The translations under genes were made by a program, and so were the position numbers. From positions 496,001 through 560,000 of the forward strand of contig NZ_NEVJ01000001.1 of assembly GCF_002261425.1 (NCBI RefSeq): a stretch of DNA of 64,000 nucleotides. The letters run 5' to 3'. This DNA is from Bordetella genomosp. 9 (GTDB taxonomy: Bacteria > Pseudomonadota > Gammaproteobacteria > Burkholderiales > Burkholderiaceae_B). Below are positions 38,047-48,429 of the stretch, piece after piece (position 1 is the first letter of the stretch; every line of letters begins with the position of its first letter). The notes below the pieces were generated by a model. That model worked only from the letters and a program-made list of their open reading frames with translations, was not told the DNA's origin and searched no databases.

Positions 38047-38864
38047 TGCATTCCCCGCATGCGCGGATCCAGGCGGTCGCGCACGGCGTCGCCCAGCAGG
38101 TTGATGCCCAGCAGCGTGATGGCGATGCACAGGCCGGGCAGGATGGACAGATACGGCGCCTGCGACAGGAAGGGCCGGGCCGCGGACAGCATGTTGCCCC
38201 AGGTGGGGGCGGGCGGCGGCACGCCCAGGCCCAGGAAGGACAGGGCGCTTTCGGCCAGCACGACCCAGCCGAACATCGACGTCGCCAGCACGGTCAGCGG
38301 CGCCAGGCAATTAGGCAGCACGTGGCGCGCCATGGTGTAGAGCTCGGAATTGCCCAGCACGCGCGAGGCTTCGATGAATTCCCGTTCGCGCAGCGACAGC
38401 ACCGTGCCGCGCACGATGCGCGTGACCGACGGCGTGTAGGCCAGCCCCAGCGCCAGGATGATGCCGTATTTGTTGGCGCCCACCACGGCCAGCAGGCCCA
38501 GCGCGAGCAGCAGGCCGGGAAAGGCCAGCAGCGCGTTGTTGAAGGCCATGACGATGCGGTCGGTCCAGCCGCGCACGAAGCCGGTCAGCAGCCCCACGCA
38601 GGTGCCGGCGACGAGCGCGAAGGCCACCGTCAGCAGGCTGATCCACACGCTGGCGGCGGCCCCGGCCATCAGCCGCGACAGCTCGTCGCGGCCGAACTCG
38701 TCCGTGCCGAGCAGGTAGGCGCCGCCCGGCGCATGCAGGCGCGCGACGAAGTTGATCTTGAGCGGATCGTAGGGCGTCCACGCCACGCCCGCGATGGCGG
38801 CGGCGACGACGATGCCCACCAGGACACCGCCCACCAGCGCATTGGCTGCCACGCGTTTTCTCAT
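38043..38864 (-). CDS. ABC peptide-type permease, DppC subunit
   Basis: A 273-residue inner membrane permease: N-terminal helix, GTDEFGRDELSRLMAGAAASVWISLLTV (DppC hallmark), and the EAA-like loop EFIEASRVLGNSELYTMARHVLPN that contacts the ATPase. The start at 38864 overlaps the DppB-type gene's stop (ATGA), giving tight coupling with both neighbours. Confidence 0.92.
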
Positions 38865-39805
38865 TCGACGGTCACCCTGGGATCGAAGAAGGGATAGCAC
38901 AGGTCGACGACCAGGTTGACGACCACGTAGATCACCGCCACGAAGAGCAGGCAGCCCTGGATCACCGGGTAGTCGCGGCCGAAGATGGAATCGACCAGCA
39001 GCCGGCCGAGCCCCGGTATGGTGAACACGGTTTCCACCACCGCAATGCCGCCCAGCAGGTTGCCCAGCACCAGCCCGATCAGCGTCCACGTCGGGCCGAA
39101 GGCGTTCTTGAAGGCATGCCGCATCAATACCGTGCGCTCGGACAGGCCCTTGGCGCGCGCATGGGTGATGTAGTCCAGGCGCAGCACTTCCAGCGTGCTG
39201 GCGCGCGCCATGCGCATGATGACGCCTATCTCATGCAGGAAGAGCGTCAGCACCGGCAGGATCAGGTACAGCAATCCCGCTTTCCAGTCGCTGGACACCG
39301 ACACATAGCCCACCACCGGCAGCCACTGCAGCTTGACGCCGAACAGCAGCAGCAACAGCAGGCCGCCCCAGAAGGTGGGGATCGACACCAGCAGGGTCGC
39401 GCCGCCCACCAGCATGACGTCGGGCAGCGCATTCTGCTTCCATGCCGCGATCATGCCGGCCGGCACCGCGACCGCGGTGGCGAACAGCACCGCCGCCAGT
39501 ACGACCTGCGCGCTGACCACGAAGCGGTCCCAGACCAGTCCCAGCACATGCTGGCCGGTCGTGATGGATACGCCCAGGTCGCCATGCAGCATGTTGCGGA
39601 ACCAGATGCCGAACTGGACCGGCCAGGTCTGGTCCAGCCCCAGCCGCGCGCGCAGGTCGGCCAGGCTGGCGGGATCGGCCAGGTCGCCCAGCATCAGCTG
39701 CGCCGGATCGCCGGGGATCAGCCGGATCATCACGAACACCGCCACCGCCACGATCAGCAGCGTGGGCAGGGTCATCAGGATACGGGTCAGCGCGAAACGC
39801 AGCAT
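38861..39805 (-). CDS. ABC peptide-type permease, DppB subunit
   Basis: A 314-residue permease starting MLRFALTRILMTLPTLL, then FVMIRLIPGDPAQLMLG (typical DppB loop) and the coupling loop DYITHARAKGLSERTVLMRHAFKNA. It forms the pore with the DppC subunit. It lies 24 bases downstream of the hydrolase gene on the same strand, so it is probably the second gene of that operon. Confidence 0.93.
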   Translation of the reverse strand: MLRFALTRILMTLPTLLIVAVAVFVMIRLIPGDPAQLMLGDLADPASLADLRARLGLDQTWPVQFGIWFRNMLHGDLGVSITTGQHVLGLVWDRFVVSAQVVLAAVLFATAVAVPAGMIAAWKQNALPDVMLVGGATLLVSIPTFWGGLLLLLLFGVKLQWLPVVGYVSVSSDWKAGLLYLILPVLTLFLHEIGVIMRMARASTLEVLRLDYITHARAKGLSERTVLMRHAFKNAFGPTWTLIGLVLGNLLGGIAVVETVFTIPGLGRLLVDSIFGRDYPVIQGCLLFVAVIYVVVNLVVDLCYPFFDPRVTVE

Positions 39806-39829
39806 GGCTACCGTCCTTGGCCGCCGGGC

Positions 39830-40699
39830 CTATGCGCTACGGTCCTGGCCGCGGTCCTGCCGCAGCACCTTGGCGAAGAAGTCCTGCACGATGCCCACCA
39901 CCTTCAGGCCGTCATGCGGCACGTTGTCGACCACGTCCATGTCCACCGTCACCCCGGCCGCCTCGAAGGAGCGCCGCAACGTGGCCAGCCTTTCGGGACG
40001 CGTGCGGCCGGCGTCGTTGCAGCCGGGCATGTAGTACTTGCCGCCGGGCTGGTGGGTGATCTCCCAGGTTTCCATGTCTGCCTTGCCCACCACCATATGC
40101 ACCGCCACGCGCCGCAGGGCGTCCAGGTCCAGGCTCTTGCCGAAGCGGGCCGCCATGTCGCGCGTGCCCACCCACCAGTCCTTGTCGGCATCCAGCAGCG
40201 TGACCGACCCGGGCGCGCCGATGGACACCGCGCGCAGCCGTTCCGGATGCAGCACGGCGAAGCGGTTGACGAACTGGCCGCCGCCGGAATAGCCGAACAG
40301 CATGAAGCGGCTGAAATCGCAGCCGTACTTTTCCGCGACTTCGTCCACCATGTCCAGCAGCACGTCGTCGTAGCGGATGTCGCCTTCGCGCAGATGCTTG
40401 AAGCCGTCGCGATTGCCGTCGCCCAGCACGCCCGCCGGGAACAGGGGGCACAGCACGATGCAGTCGTTCCAGCGCGCGAACTCGGCGAAGGAATCGCGGT
40501 ATTCCACGAAGGCGCGGCCCGTGCCGTGCACGATCACGACCAGTTGCATGGGCCGGGTGGCCTGCGCCAGGTGCGGCGGCACGTAGGTGCAATAGGAAAA
40601 CCTTGCGTCGCCGCGCGACGCGTAGATGATGCCGGGGCCCAGGTCGTAGAGGGCGCGCGCCAGGCTGGCGCTGTCGGAAGGCGAGGAATCTTGGGGCAT
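39830..40699 (-). CDS. Alpha/beta hydrolase, esterase/PHB-depolymerase-like
   Basis: A 289-residue cytoplasmic hydrolase (no signal peptide seen). The oxyanion-hole strand is LVVIVHGTGR, the nucleophile elbow GYSGGGQF, and the likely catalytic His lies in NVPHDGLK near the C-terminus. It resembles LpqC/PHB-depolymerase-like esterases, but intracellular position and context argue for an ester or amide imported by the downstream ABC system. First gene of the hydrolase-dppBC-DF operon; a TTGGCGCCAA site lies about 75 bases before its start. Confidence 0.75.
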   Translation of the reverse strand: MPQDSSPSDSASLARALYDLGPGIIYASRGDARFSYCTYVPPHLAQATRPMQLVVIVHGTGRAFVEYRDSFAEFARWNDCIVLCPLFPAGVLGDGNRDGFKHLREGDIRYDDVLLDMVDEVAEKYGCDFSRFMLFGYSGGGQFVNRFAVLHPERLRAVSIGAPGSVTLLDADKDWWVGTRDMAARFGKSLDLDALRRVAVHMVVGKADMETWEITHQPGGKYYMPGCNDAGRTRPERLATLRRSFEAAGVTVDMDVVDNVPHDGLKVVGIVQDFFAKVLRQDRGQDRSA

Positions 40700-40774
40700 G
40701 GGGTGCTCTGGAAGAAATGCGTGGGCTGGCGTGCGGCCAGTCGACCGATCTCGCGGCGACAGTGTGCAACTAAA

Positions 40775-40784
40775 TTGGCGCCAA
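40775..40784. promoter_or_regulatory. TTGGCGCCAA palindrome, copy 2 (upstream of the hydrolase operon)
   Basis: The same perfect decamer as at 35544, flanked by AAA and TATTATT. It is divergently placed between the hydrolase operon and the YihY gene but nearer the former. In the hydrolase direction the flanks read AATA-site-TTTA, matching copy 1 on its left side. Confidence 0.7.
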
Positions 40785-40969
40785 TATTATTCACCGCCGT
40801 AAGGGGCCGCAAGGCGGGTAATCCCGTACCGGCGCGCAGGACGCGGTGGGTGGCGGGCCGTATCATCGGCGGTGATGCGCGGCGGGAACATCGATTGCTG
40901 GGCATCGTCCCGCGCAGGCATCGCGGGTTTGAATCCAGTCCTTCCACGTTGAATACGCCGAGTTCGCAC

Positions 40970-41863
40970 ATGTCCTACTTGTCCCGAGTCCGAGCCACGC
41001 CATCCGTCCTGCTGCGGCTGCTGATCGCGTCGGGCAAGCAATGGTCCGAGCACCGCGCGTCCAGCAAGGGCGCGGCGCTGGCGCTGTACACGATTTTTTC
41101 GCTGGCGCCCATGCTGATCCTGGTGATTGCCGTGGCCGGCGCGTTCTTCGGCGAACAGGCGGTGCGGTCCGAGCTGGTCGGGCAGTTGCGCGACCTGATG
41201 GGCGATCGCGGCGCGGAAGTCATCCAGATCGTCCTGGCCAGCGCGCATGAATCCGGCAGTGGCCTGGTCGCGACTGTCATGTCCATCGCGGTGCTGATAT
41301 TCAGCGCGACGACCGCCTTTGCCGAACTCAAGGAAAGCCTGGACGAGCTGTGGGACGTGCGCGGCAAGCGCCGCAGCGGCGTGCACGGCATGGTGCGCAG
41401 CCGTTTGCTGTCCTTCGGCCTGGTGCTGGTGCTGGCGTTGTTCCTGCTGATTTCGCTGACCGTGAACGCGGGCCTGAGCGCGGCGCACAGTTACTACGGC
41501 GCCCTCTGGACCAATTCGGCCTTCGCGATGGTGGCCGAGGTGCTGTCCGGCGTTTTCTCGTTCGCGGTGGTGGCGGCGCTGTTCGCCGTGATCTACAAGC
41601 TGCTGCCCAACGCCGTGATTCCCTGGGGGCACGTGCTGCCGGGGGCGGTGGTGACGGCGGCGCTGTTCCTGCTGGGGAAATGGGGCATCGGCCTGTATCT
41701 GGGGCGGGGCGCGGTGGCGTCGGCCTACGGAGCGGCCGGCTCGGTCGTGGCCCTGCTGCTGTGGATCTATTATTCCGCGCAGATTTTCTTTTTCGGCGCG
41801 ATCTTCACGCGGCAGTACGCCCTGTATATGAGCCGTCCCGACGAACTGGCGCCCGCGGCCTGA
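40970..41863 (+). CDS. YihY/virulence factor BrkB-family membrane protein
   Basis: A 297-residue inner membrane protein with about six helices. Family features: KGAALALYTIFSLAPMLILVIAVAGAFFG, FAELKESLDELWDVR, LLPNAVIPWGHVLPGAVVTAALF and AYGAAGSVVALLLWIYYSAQIFFFGA. The role of YihY proteins is not settled (once called RNase BN; also BrkB). The long frame upstream of 40970 on this strand is antisense to other genes and is not part of this protein. Confidence 0.87.
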   Translation: MSYLSRVRATPSVLLRLLIASGKQWSEHRASSKGAALALYTIFSLAPMLILVIAVAGAFFGEQAVRSELVGQLRDLMGDRGAEVIQIVLASAHESGSGLVATVMSIAVLIFSATTAFAELKESLDELWDVRGKRRSGVHGMVRSRLLSFGLVLVLALFLLISLTVNAGLSAAHSYYGALWTNSAFAMVAEVLSGVFSFAVVAALFAVIYKLLPNAVIPWGHVLPGAVVTAALFLLGKWGIGLYLGRGAVASAYGAAGSVVALLLWIYYSAQIFFFGAIFTRQYALYMSRPDELAPAA

Positions 41864-41871
41864 GCTTCCGC

Positions 41872-41900
41872 GCCGGCCATGGTTGAATGGCCGGCCGTTT
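41872..41900 (+). terminator. Hairpin after the YihY gene
   Basis: GCCGGCCAT and ATGGCCGGC form a perfect nine-base stem with a six-base loop, followed by CGTTTCG. It lies eight bases after the stop codon. The T-run is short, so moderate support. Confidence 0.5.
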
Positions 41901-41976
41901 CGCAAAAGCGGCATCCGGCACGCGCGGCGGTTTCCGGGCTAATCTGTCCATCCGTCTTCGCTGGAGCCATCGATCG

Positions 41977-43128
41977 ATGGATACGGAATCGCCTGCCGGG
42001 CCCCGCCGTTCGCCATTCTCCCACGTCCTGTTCCATGTGCAGGACCCCTTGCGCCGCATGGTGTTCGCCCTGCGCAACCTGGGTTCGCCGTATCAGCGTT
42101 ACCGCCATGCCCGCGCGCTGCACGGCATACGGGTCGCGCTGGCGATGCTGACGACGGTGCTGCTGTCGCGCCTGCTGGACCTGCCGCACGGCGTGTGGGC
42201 CAGCGTGTCGCTGCTGGCGGTCATCGGCGGCATCCAGCATCACGGCAACATCCGCAAGAAAGCCATGGAGCGCGGCCTGGGCACCATGCTGGGCGCGCTG
42301 GCGGGATTGCTGCTCATCTTCGCGGAGGAGTTCGGCGCGCCGCCCGTCGTGACGATAATCGCCATGTGCGCCATCGGCGGACTGTGCGCCTACTACGCGA
42401 TCGGGCGCGGCGGCTATATCGCCTTGCTGACCGCAATCACGATGGTCATCGTGGGCGGGCAGGGCGGCGATCCCATGGCGACCGGCCTGTGGCGCACGCT
42501 GCAGGTATGTATCGGCATCGCCGTGGCGCTCGCCTTTTCGTTCGCCTTGCCCCTGAACGCCAGCTATTCCTGGCGCTACAGCCTGGCGCTGAACCTGCGG
42601 CGCGCGCAACAGCAGATCCGGCGCCTGCAGACGGACCAGCCCTTCACGCCCGAAGCGCGCAGCGCGATGTTCTCCGAACTGAGCAAACGGTCCATCGCCT
42701 TGCGGGGACTGATGCCCTCGGCCGCGAAGGAGATGAAGCTGAGCGGCTCGCAGATCGAACGCATCCAGCAGCACCAGCGCGCGATCGTGGCGGCGTTGGA
42801 GATGATATCCAACGCCCGCCTGCATGCGTCCGCGCAGGATCAACTGAACCTGTCGCGGGCGTTTCGCGGCAGCCAGGGGCAGTCGCTGCGGCGCGGCCTG
42901 CTGATGATCGCCCGGGCGCTGCGCAAGGGTGACACGTCGGTGCTGGGTACGGCTGCCGGCGCCGCGGGCGAAGATGGGGCCACCCCTTCTGCCACCCCTT
43001 CTGCCACCGATCCGGCCGCCGGCTGGGTGGCGACGCTGCAGGGGCCCGACTGGGTGATGCGCGAAATGGCGGCGCAGATCGAGCAGCTGCGCAAGGCCGT
43101 CGTGGTCCTGCCCCGGCAGCGCAACTGA
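41977..43128 (+). CDS. FUSC-family inner membrane protein
   Basis: A 383-residue protein with about six N-terminal helices (LHGIRVALAMLTTVLLSRLLDLPHGVWASVSLLAVIGG; KKAMERGLGTMLGALAGLLLIF) and a C-terminal cytoplasmic helical domain, as in fusaric acid resistance/AaeB-like transporters. It is about half the length of full AaeB. Substrate unknown. The start at 41977 is preceded by GGAG at a long spacing; the frame is open 30 codons further upstream through the hairpin region. A short repeat of (T/S)PSAT occurs near residue 345. Confidence 0.78.
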   Translation: MDTESPAGPRRSPFSHVLFHVQDPLRRMVFALRNLGSPYQRYRHARALHGIRVALAMLTTVLLSRLLDLPHGVWASVSLLAVIGGIQHHGNIRKKAMERGLGTMLGALAGLLLIFAEEFGAPPVVTIIAMCAIGGLCAYYAIGRGGYIALLTAITMVIVGGQGGDPMATGLWRTLQVCIGIAVALAFSFALPLNASYSWRYSLALNLRRAQQQIRRLQTDQPFTPEARSAMFSELSKRSIALRGLMPSAAKEMKLSGSQIERIQQHQRAIVAALEMISNARLHASAQDQLNLSRAFRGSQGQSLRRGLLMIARALRKGDTSVLGTAAGAAGEDGATPSATPSATDPAAGWVATLQGPDWVMREMAAQIEQLRKAVVVLPRQRN

Positions 43129-43148
43129 CGCCCCTGTAACCCGACGCG

Positions 43149-44738
43149 CTAGTTCCTGGAAACCTCCCATACCCGCGCCCGCTTCAGCGCCCAGGGCGTA
43201 TAGCCCTGCACGGTGTCGCGGAACGCGCCGACGTCCAGGCCGTTGAACAGAGGCATCATCGGCGCATCCGCCAGGAACAGCTTGTGCAGCTCGTCGAACT
43301 GCGCCTGGCGCTGGGCGGTATCGGTGATCTGGGATGACGAATCGATCAAGGCCAGCGCCTTGGGATCGTCCCACACCTTGCGCGGCTGCTTGTCCTTGTT
43401 GCCCGCCATCATTTCATAATTCAGGCTGGGATCCAGGCGCGCGGAATACGGGAACACCATCATCTGGTATTTACCGCTGTTGTAGCGGTCCAGCTGCGAC
43501 GCCCATTCCTGCACTTCCAGCCTTGCGTTGATGCCGACGGCCTGCAGCATCGCCTGGATGATCACGCCGGACGAGTAGGTCTCGGGATAGCGCTTGGTCG
43601 CCATCATGACCAGCTCCTGCCCCTTGTAGCCTGATTCCCGCACCAGCTTCTGCGCCAGCGCGGGGTCATATTTCCAGGCCTCCTGCTGGGTCTTGTCGTA
43701 GTAGGAAGAGATTAGCGGCACCATGGACGTACTGGGCTGCATCAAGCCATCGCCCACCGCGGCGACCAACTGCCCGGCATCGATCGCGTGCACGATTGCC
43801 TGCCGCAGCTTGACGTTCGACAGCAGGGGGTCGCGCGTCTGCATCAGCAGCGCCGTCAGGCTCATCACCGGCGAGGTCGCCACCTTCACGCCCTTGACGG
43901 CCTGCATGGTCTTCACGTCCGAATACGACAGGTCCTGGATGATGTCGACGTCGCCGCGCTGCAGGCCAGCCTTGGCCGTCGCGTCGTCCGGCACGATCAT
44001 GAAGCGGACTTCATCCACCAGGGGCCGCTTCGAACCGGTAAAGCCGTCCAGCTTGCCGCCCTGGTTGGCGTAGTGGGGATTCTTGACCAGGCTGATGTAT
44101 TGCCCGCGCTTCCATTCGTTCAGCATGAACGGGCCGGTGCCTATGGGCTTGTTCCATGTGCCGTCCGGATTCACGGAATCGCGATGCACCACGCCGCTGC
44201 CCGCGCAATCGGGGCGCGCCAGCGAACCCAGGAACAGGCCGTAGGGCTTTTCCAGGTGATACACCACGGTATGCGGATCGGGGGCGTCGACCGAGGTCAC
44301 CTTGGCGCCGCCGCTGCCGTCGAAATCGCCATGGCAGCGCCATGCCGTCTTGGGATTCATGAAGTAATTCCAGCTCCACACCACGTCCTGCGCGGCCAGC
44401 GGCGCGCCGTTCTGGAAGGTGACGCCGTCGCGCAGCGTGAAGGTGTAGGTCTTGCCGTCGTCGCTGATGGCATACGACTTGGCCAGCAGGGGTTTGATCT
44501 CCGCATGTTCGCCGAAGGCGACCAGGCCTTCGACGATATGCATCACCACCATGTCGCTGTTGGCGTCACGGTTCACGCCGGGTTCCGTGGAGCGGATGTC
44601 CGCCGTCATGGCGACGCGCAAGGGCGTGCCGTCGGCCGCATGGGCGGGTGTCGCGAGGCCGGCCGTGGCGGCGATGGCCAGTGCCGTCGCTGCCAGCATC
44701 GCGGCGGCGGGACGGCGGAATGTGTGCGTTGTCTTCAT
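43149..44738 (-). CDS. ABC transporter receptor, family 5 (peptide-type), receptor 2
   Basis: A 529-residue periplasmic receptor with a Sec signal ending near HAADG. It is a close paralogue of receptor 1 (33920-35470): shared stretches include GTGPFMxxEWKRGxYI, YDPALAQKLxxExGYKG and QAVGINAxxEVxEWAxQLDRYN. It lies 16 bases downstream of the C45 acyltransferase gene on the same strand and has no permease of its own, so it probably shares the transporter encoded at 36355-39805. Confidence 0.9.
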   Translation of the reverse strand: MKTTHTFRRPAAAMLAATALAIAATAGLATPAHAADGTPLRVAMTADIRSTEPGVNRDANSDMVVMHIVEGLVAFGEHAEIKPLLAKSYAISDDGKTYTFTLRDGVTFQNGAPLAAQDVVWSWNYFMNPKTAWRCHGDFDGSGGAKVTSVDAPDPHTVVYHLEKPYGLFLGSLARPDCAGSGVVHRDSVNPDGTWNKPIGTGPFMLNEWKRGQYISLVKNPHYANQGGKLDGFTGSKRPLVDEVRFMIVPDDATAKAGLQRGDVDIIQDLSYSDVKTMQAVKGVKVATSPVMSLTALLMQTRDPLLSNVKLRQAIVHAIDAGQLVAAVGDGLMQPSTSMVPLISSYYDKTQQEAWKYDPALAQKLVRESGYKGQELVMMATKRYPETYSSGVIIQAMLQAVGINARLEVQEWASQLDRYNSGKYQMMVFPYSARLDPSLNYEMMAGNKDKQPRKVWDDPKALALIDSSSQITDTAQRQAQFDELHKLFLADAPMMPLFNGLDVGAFRDTVQGYTPWALKRARVWEVSRN

Positions 44739-44754
44739 GCCGCGCTCCTTGCCG

Positions 44755-45900
44755 TCAACGGGGGGTGTAGGTGATGACTTCGGGTTCCGCGATCAGGCTG
44801 TAGCGCGTGTAGACCTGGTTCAGCGCGGGCAGCGGCACGACGTCCATTTCGCCGACGGCCGGTTCCATCACCACCATCGCGACCGATGCCGAAAGATTGT
44901 CGTGGCTGCCCGGACGCGGCGGGCGGCACACCGAGTAGGGCGCGCCGAAGTTGTCGAAGAAGGCGGCGCGCAGGTCGTCGCGCGTCAGCGCGTCGCGCCT
45001 GTTCAGCAGCCGCCGCACGCGCCAATCGCGGTACTGGCTTTCCGGGGTGCTGGCGCGGCCGGTATCGCGCAGCTTGCACAGCGCGACTTCGCTGACCCAG
45101 TGATTGGCATGCACGATCAGGTCGTCGGTGCCGGGGTAGATGGGGAAGGCTTCGTCCGTCGTGCATTCGAAATCGATGCCGAAGCCTTCCGCCATGCCCA
45201 GCATGATGTTGTTGGAACAGGACTTGGGCGTGGTCGCCACCGCTTTCACCGCCAGCGCGAAATGCTGCTGTTCCAGCACCTTGCGGCGGATGAGCGACAG
45301 CGGCACGCCCAGCTGCTTGAAGTCGCGATCCGATTCCAGGTAGTTGGCGGTGATCGAGATCCCTGTGCTGTTCAGTCCGCTGCGCGCCAGGCCGCCGGCT
45401 TCGACGAAGGTCAGCATGTCGGGGCCGTCCTCCTGCCGGATGCGCAGCACGATGGACGTCTCGGCGCATTCGGCGCGCCAGTCCCAGTTCTGGCCATGCA
45501 GCAGGTTGCCGGTGGCCGAGCGCTCCGGCAGCACCAGCGCGCCGGTGCAGCCGTCGCCGGGTTCGAGTTCGGCGGCTTTCTTCTTTTCCGCGCGCGCCTT
45601 GGCGACGACCTCGGTGCGCGCGTTGATCATGACGATGTCTTCCAGCGGCACGCCGGCGCCGTCCGCGATGCCGCGCATCTCTTCGATGTAGTGCGGGCCG
45701 TAGGCCTCGATTTCCTTGGCGAAGGACTCGATCAGCTGCGTGCGCGCCGGACCGTCGTAGCCCAGGGTCACGAGGGTCTGGCCGTACATGGCCGCGCTCT
45801 TGCGCACCCGGTCCACCGCCGCGCGCCCGTACTGCACGCCTCGTTCATAGGGCTTCCCGGCGACCGAGATGAAAGGGAACTGCTGCGGAGTGGTGGGCAT
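44755..45900 (-). CDS. Peptidase C45-family acyltransferase/amidase (penicillin acyltransferase-like)
   Basis: A 381-residue N-terminal nucleophile hydrolase of the acyl-CoA:6-aminopenicillanate acyltransferase (C45) family. The probable autocleavage site and nucleophile is Gly117-Cys118 in PGDGCTGALV, followed by LLHGQNWDW, a family hallmark. Family members cleave or transfer acyl groups on amides such as N-acyl amino acids and beta-lactams. No signal peptide, so cytoplasmic. The start at 45900 (MPTTPQQFPF) is chosen over an upstream ATG at 45957. The operon with receptor 2 is preceded by TTGGCGCCAA. Confidence 0.85.
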   Translation of the reverse strand: MPTTPQQFPFISVAGKPYERGVQYGRAAVDRVRKSAAMYGQTLVTLGYDGPARTQLIESFAKEIEAYGPHYIEEMRGIADGAGVPLEDIVMINARTEVVAKARAEKKKAAELEPGDGCTGALVLPERSATGNLLHGQNWDWRAECAETSIVLRIRQEDGPDMLTFVEAGGLARSGLNSTGISITANYLESDRDFKQLGVPLSLIRRKVLEQQHFALAVKAVATTPKSCSNNIMLGMAEGFGIDFECTTDEAFPIYPGTDDLIVHANHWVSEVALCKLRDTGRASTPESQYRDWRVRRLLNRRDALTRDDLRAAFFDNFGAPYSVCRPPRPGSHDNLSASVAMVVMEPAVGEMDVVPLPALNQVYTRYSLIAEPEVITYTPR

Positions 45901-45995
45901 GGCGTACCTGGCGTGGGCAGGGAGTGTCCGGCAGGAGCCGGCGCCGGACTGGCGCATGCGCTGCGGGCAGGGGGAGCGGAAAAGTTTATCCTAAA

Positions 45996-46005
45996 TTGGC
46001 GCCAA
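45996..46005. promoter_or_regulatory. TTGGCGCCAA palindrome, copy 3 (upstream of the C45-receptor 2 operon)
   Basis: The third perfect copy, flanked by CTAAA and AAATAT, about 95 bases before the C45 start. Together the three copies mark three transcription units of the same uptake and cleavage system. Confidence 0.7.
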
Positions 46006-46010
46006 AAATA

Positions 46011-46148
46011 TCAGGGATTGTCCCAGCCCGTGCCCGGCGATCCGGTGCCGCCCACGGTGCCGCCCAGGTAGCTGCCTGCCGGCGCGGCGGCGACGGTGGC
46101 ACGGTCCGGGTTCCGCGCCGCGCGATCCGCTCCGTGCGCGCGCGGCAT
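46011..46148 (-). CDS. Possible 45-residue small protein in the groEL-C45 gap
   Basis: The 347-base gap 45901-46247 has no established gene. On the minus strand a frame from ATG at 46148, touching the groEL terminator, runs to TGA at 46011-46013. Its C-terminal half (SYLGGTVGGTGSPGTGWDNP) is Gly/Thr-rich and does not look like a shadow frame. It could be the remnant of a larger gene's end or a real small protein; no ribosome binding site is evident. The stop lies five bases from the TTGGCGCCAA site. Confidence 0.25.
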   Translation of the reverse strand: MPRAHGADRAARNPDRATVAAAPAGSYLGGTVGGTGSPGTGWDNP

Positions 46149-46182
46149 AAAAAAAGGCCAGGTCCGAAGACCTGGCCTTTTT
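46149..46182. terminator. Intrinsic terminator after groEL
   Basis: GGCCAGGTC-CGAA-GACCTGGCC forms a perfect nine-base stem with a tetraloop, flanked by seven A on one side and five T on the other. It can terminate on both strands; on the minus strand it ends groESL about 65 bases after the groEL stop. Confidence 0.93.
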
Positions 46183-46247
46183 CACTTGCGTTGGCTTGCG
46201 GCCGGCCCGTCCCGATGATCCGGGCCGGGCCTGCGAGCAGGACTTGC

Positions 46248-47900
<1,653 letters not shown>

Positions 47901-47951
47901 TTACTGGAATTCTGTGGGAATTCTGTCGAATTCGGTATTCGGACGGGGGAA

Positions 47952-48239
47952 TTACTGGATCACGGCGAGGATTTCTTCCTCGCGGATGACGAGCAGCTCT
48001 TCGCCATCGACCTTGACGGTCTGGCCGGAATACTTGCCGAAGAGCACCTTGTCACCGGCCTTCAGGTCAACCGGCAGGACCTTGCCGTCTTCCGTGCGCT
48101 TGCCGGGACCGACGGCGACGACTTCGCCTTGGTCAGGTTTTTCGGCCGCGCTGTCGGGGATGACGATGCCCGAGGCGGTTTTGCGCTCGTTGTCCAGGCG
48201 TTTGACGATCACGCGATCATTCAAAGGACGCAGGGCCAT
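47952..48239 (-). CDS. groES: Co-chaperonin GroES
   Basis: The 10-kDa lid of the chaperonin, 95 residues, starting [18 protein letters not shown], with the mobile loop [18 protein letters not shown] and [28 protein letters not shown] at the end. First gene of the operon, about 60 bases from the CIRCE element. Confidence 0.99.
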   Translation of the reverse strand: MALRPLNDRVIVKRLDNERKTASGIVIPDSAAEKPDQGEVVAVGPGKRTEDGKVLPVDLKAGDKVLFGKYSGQTVKVDGEELLVIREEEILAVIQ

Positions 48240-48299
48240 GAAGAACTCCTGTATTCAGTACGATGTGGGGTTGTCTCTAGGGACCGGCCAGAGGCTGTG

Positions 48300-48326
48300 T
48301 TAGCACTCATTGGCGGCGAGTGCTAA
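48300..48326 (-). promoter_or_regulatory. CIRCE operator (HrcA site) of groESL
   Basis: A perfect match to the controlling inverted repeat of chaperone expression: TTAGCACTC, nine bases, GAGTGCTAA. HrcA is known to bind this element and repress groESL at normal temperature. Confidence 0.97.
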
Positions 48327-48354
48327 TTATAGGGGCGGTTCTTTGGCGTTCAAG
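48326..48354 (-). promoter_or_regulatory. groESL promoter with sigma-70 and sigma-32 features
   Basis: Reading the minus strand, TTGAAC (48353-48348) and a perfect TATAAT (48331-48326) are 16 bases apart, and the last T of the -10 box is inside the 27-base span next to CIRCE. The same stretch reads CTTGAAC ... CCCCTATA with a 12-base gap, close to the heat-shock sigma-32 pattern. Dual control by HrcA and sigma-32 is inferred. Confidence 0.7.
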
Positions 48355-48429
48355 GGGGTGGGCCGTCGTTGTTACAACTCGCCGATTTGGCGAAGGGTTG
48401 AACCCGACGCAGGACTATAAGTCCCTGAG

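Noticed and set aside
39116..40969. Long plus-strand frame running into the YihY gene
   Set aside because: It lies antisense to the DppB and hydrolase genes and only joins YihY because no stop intervenes; the family start is at 40970.
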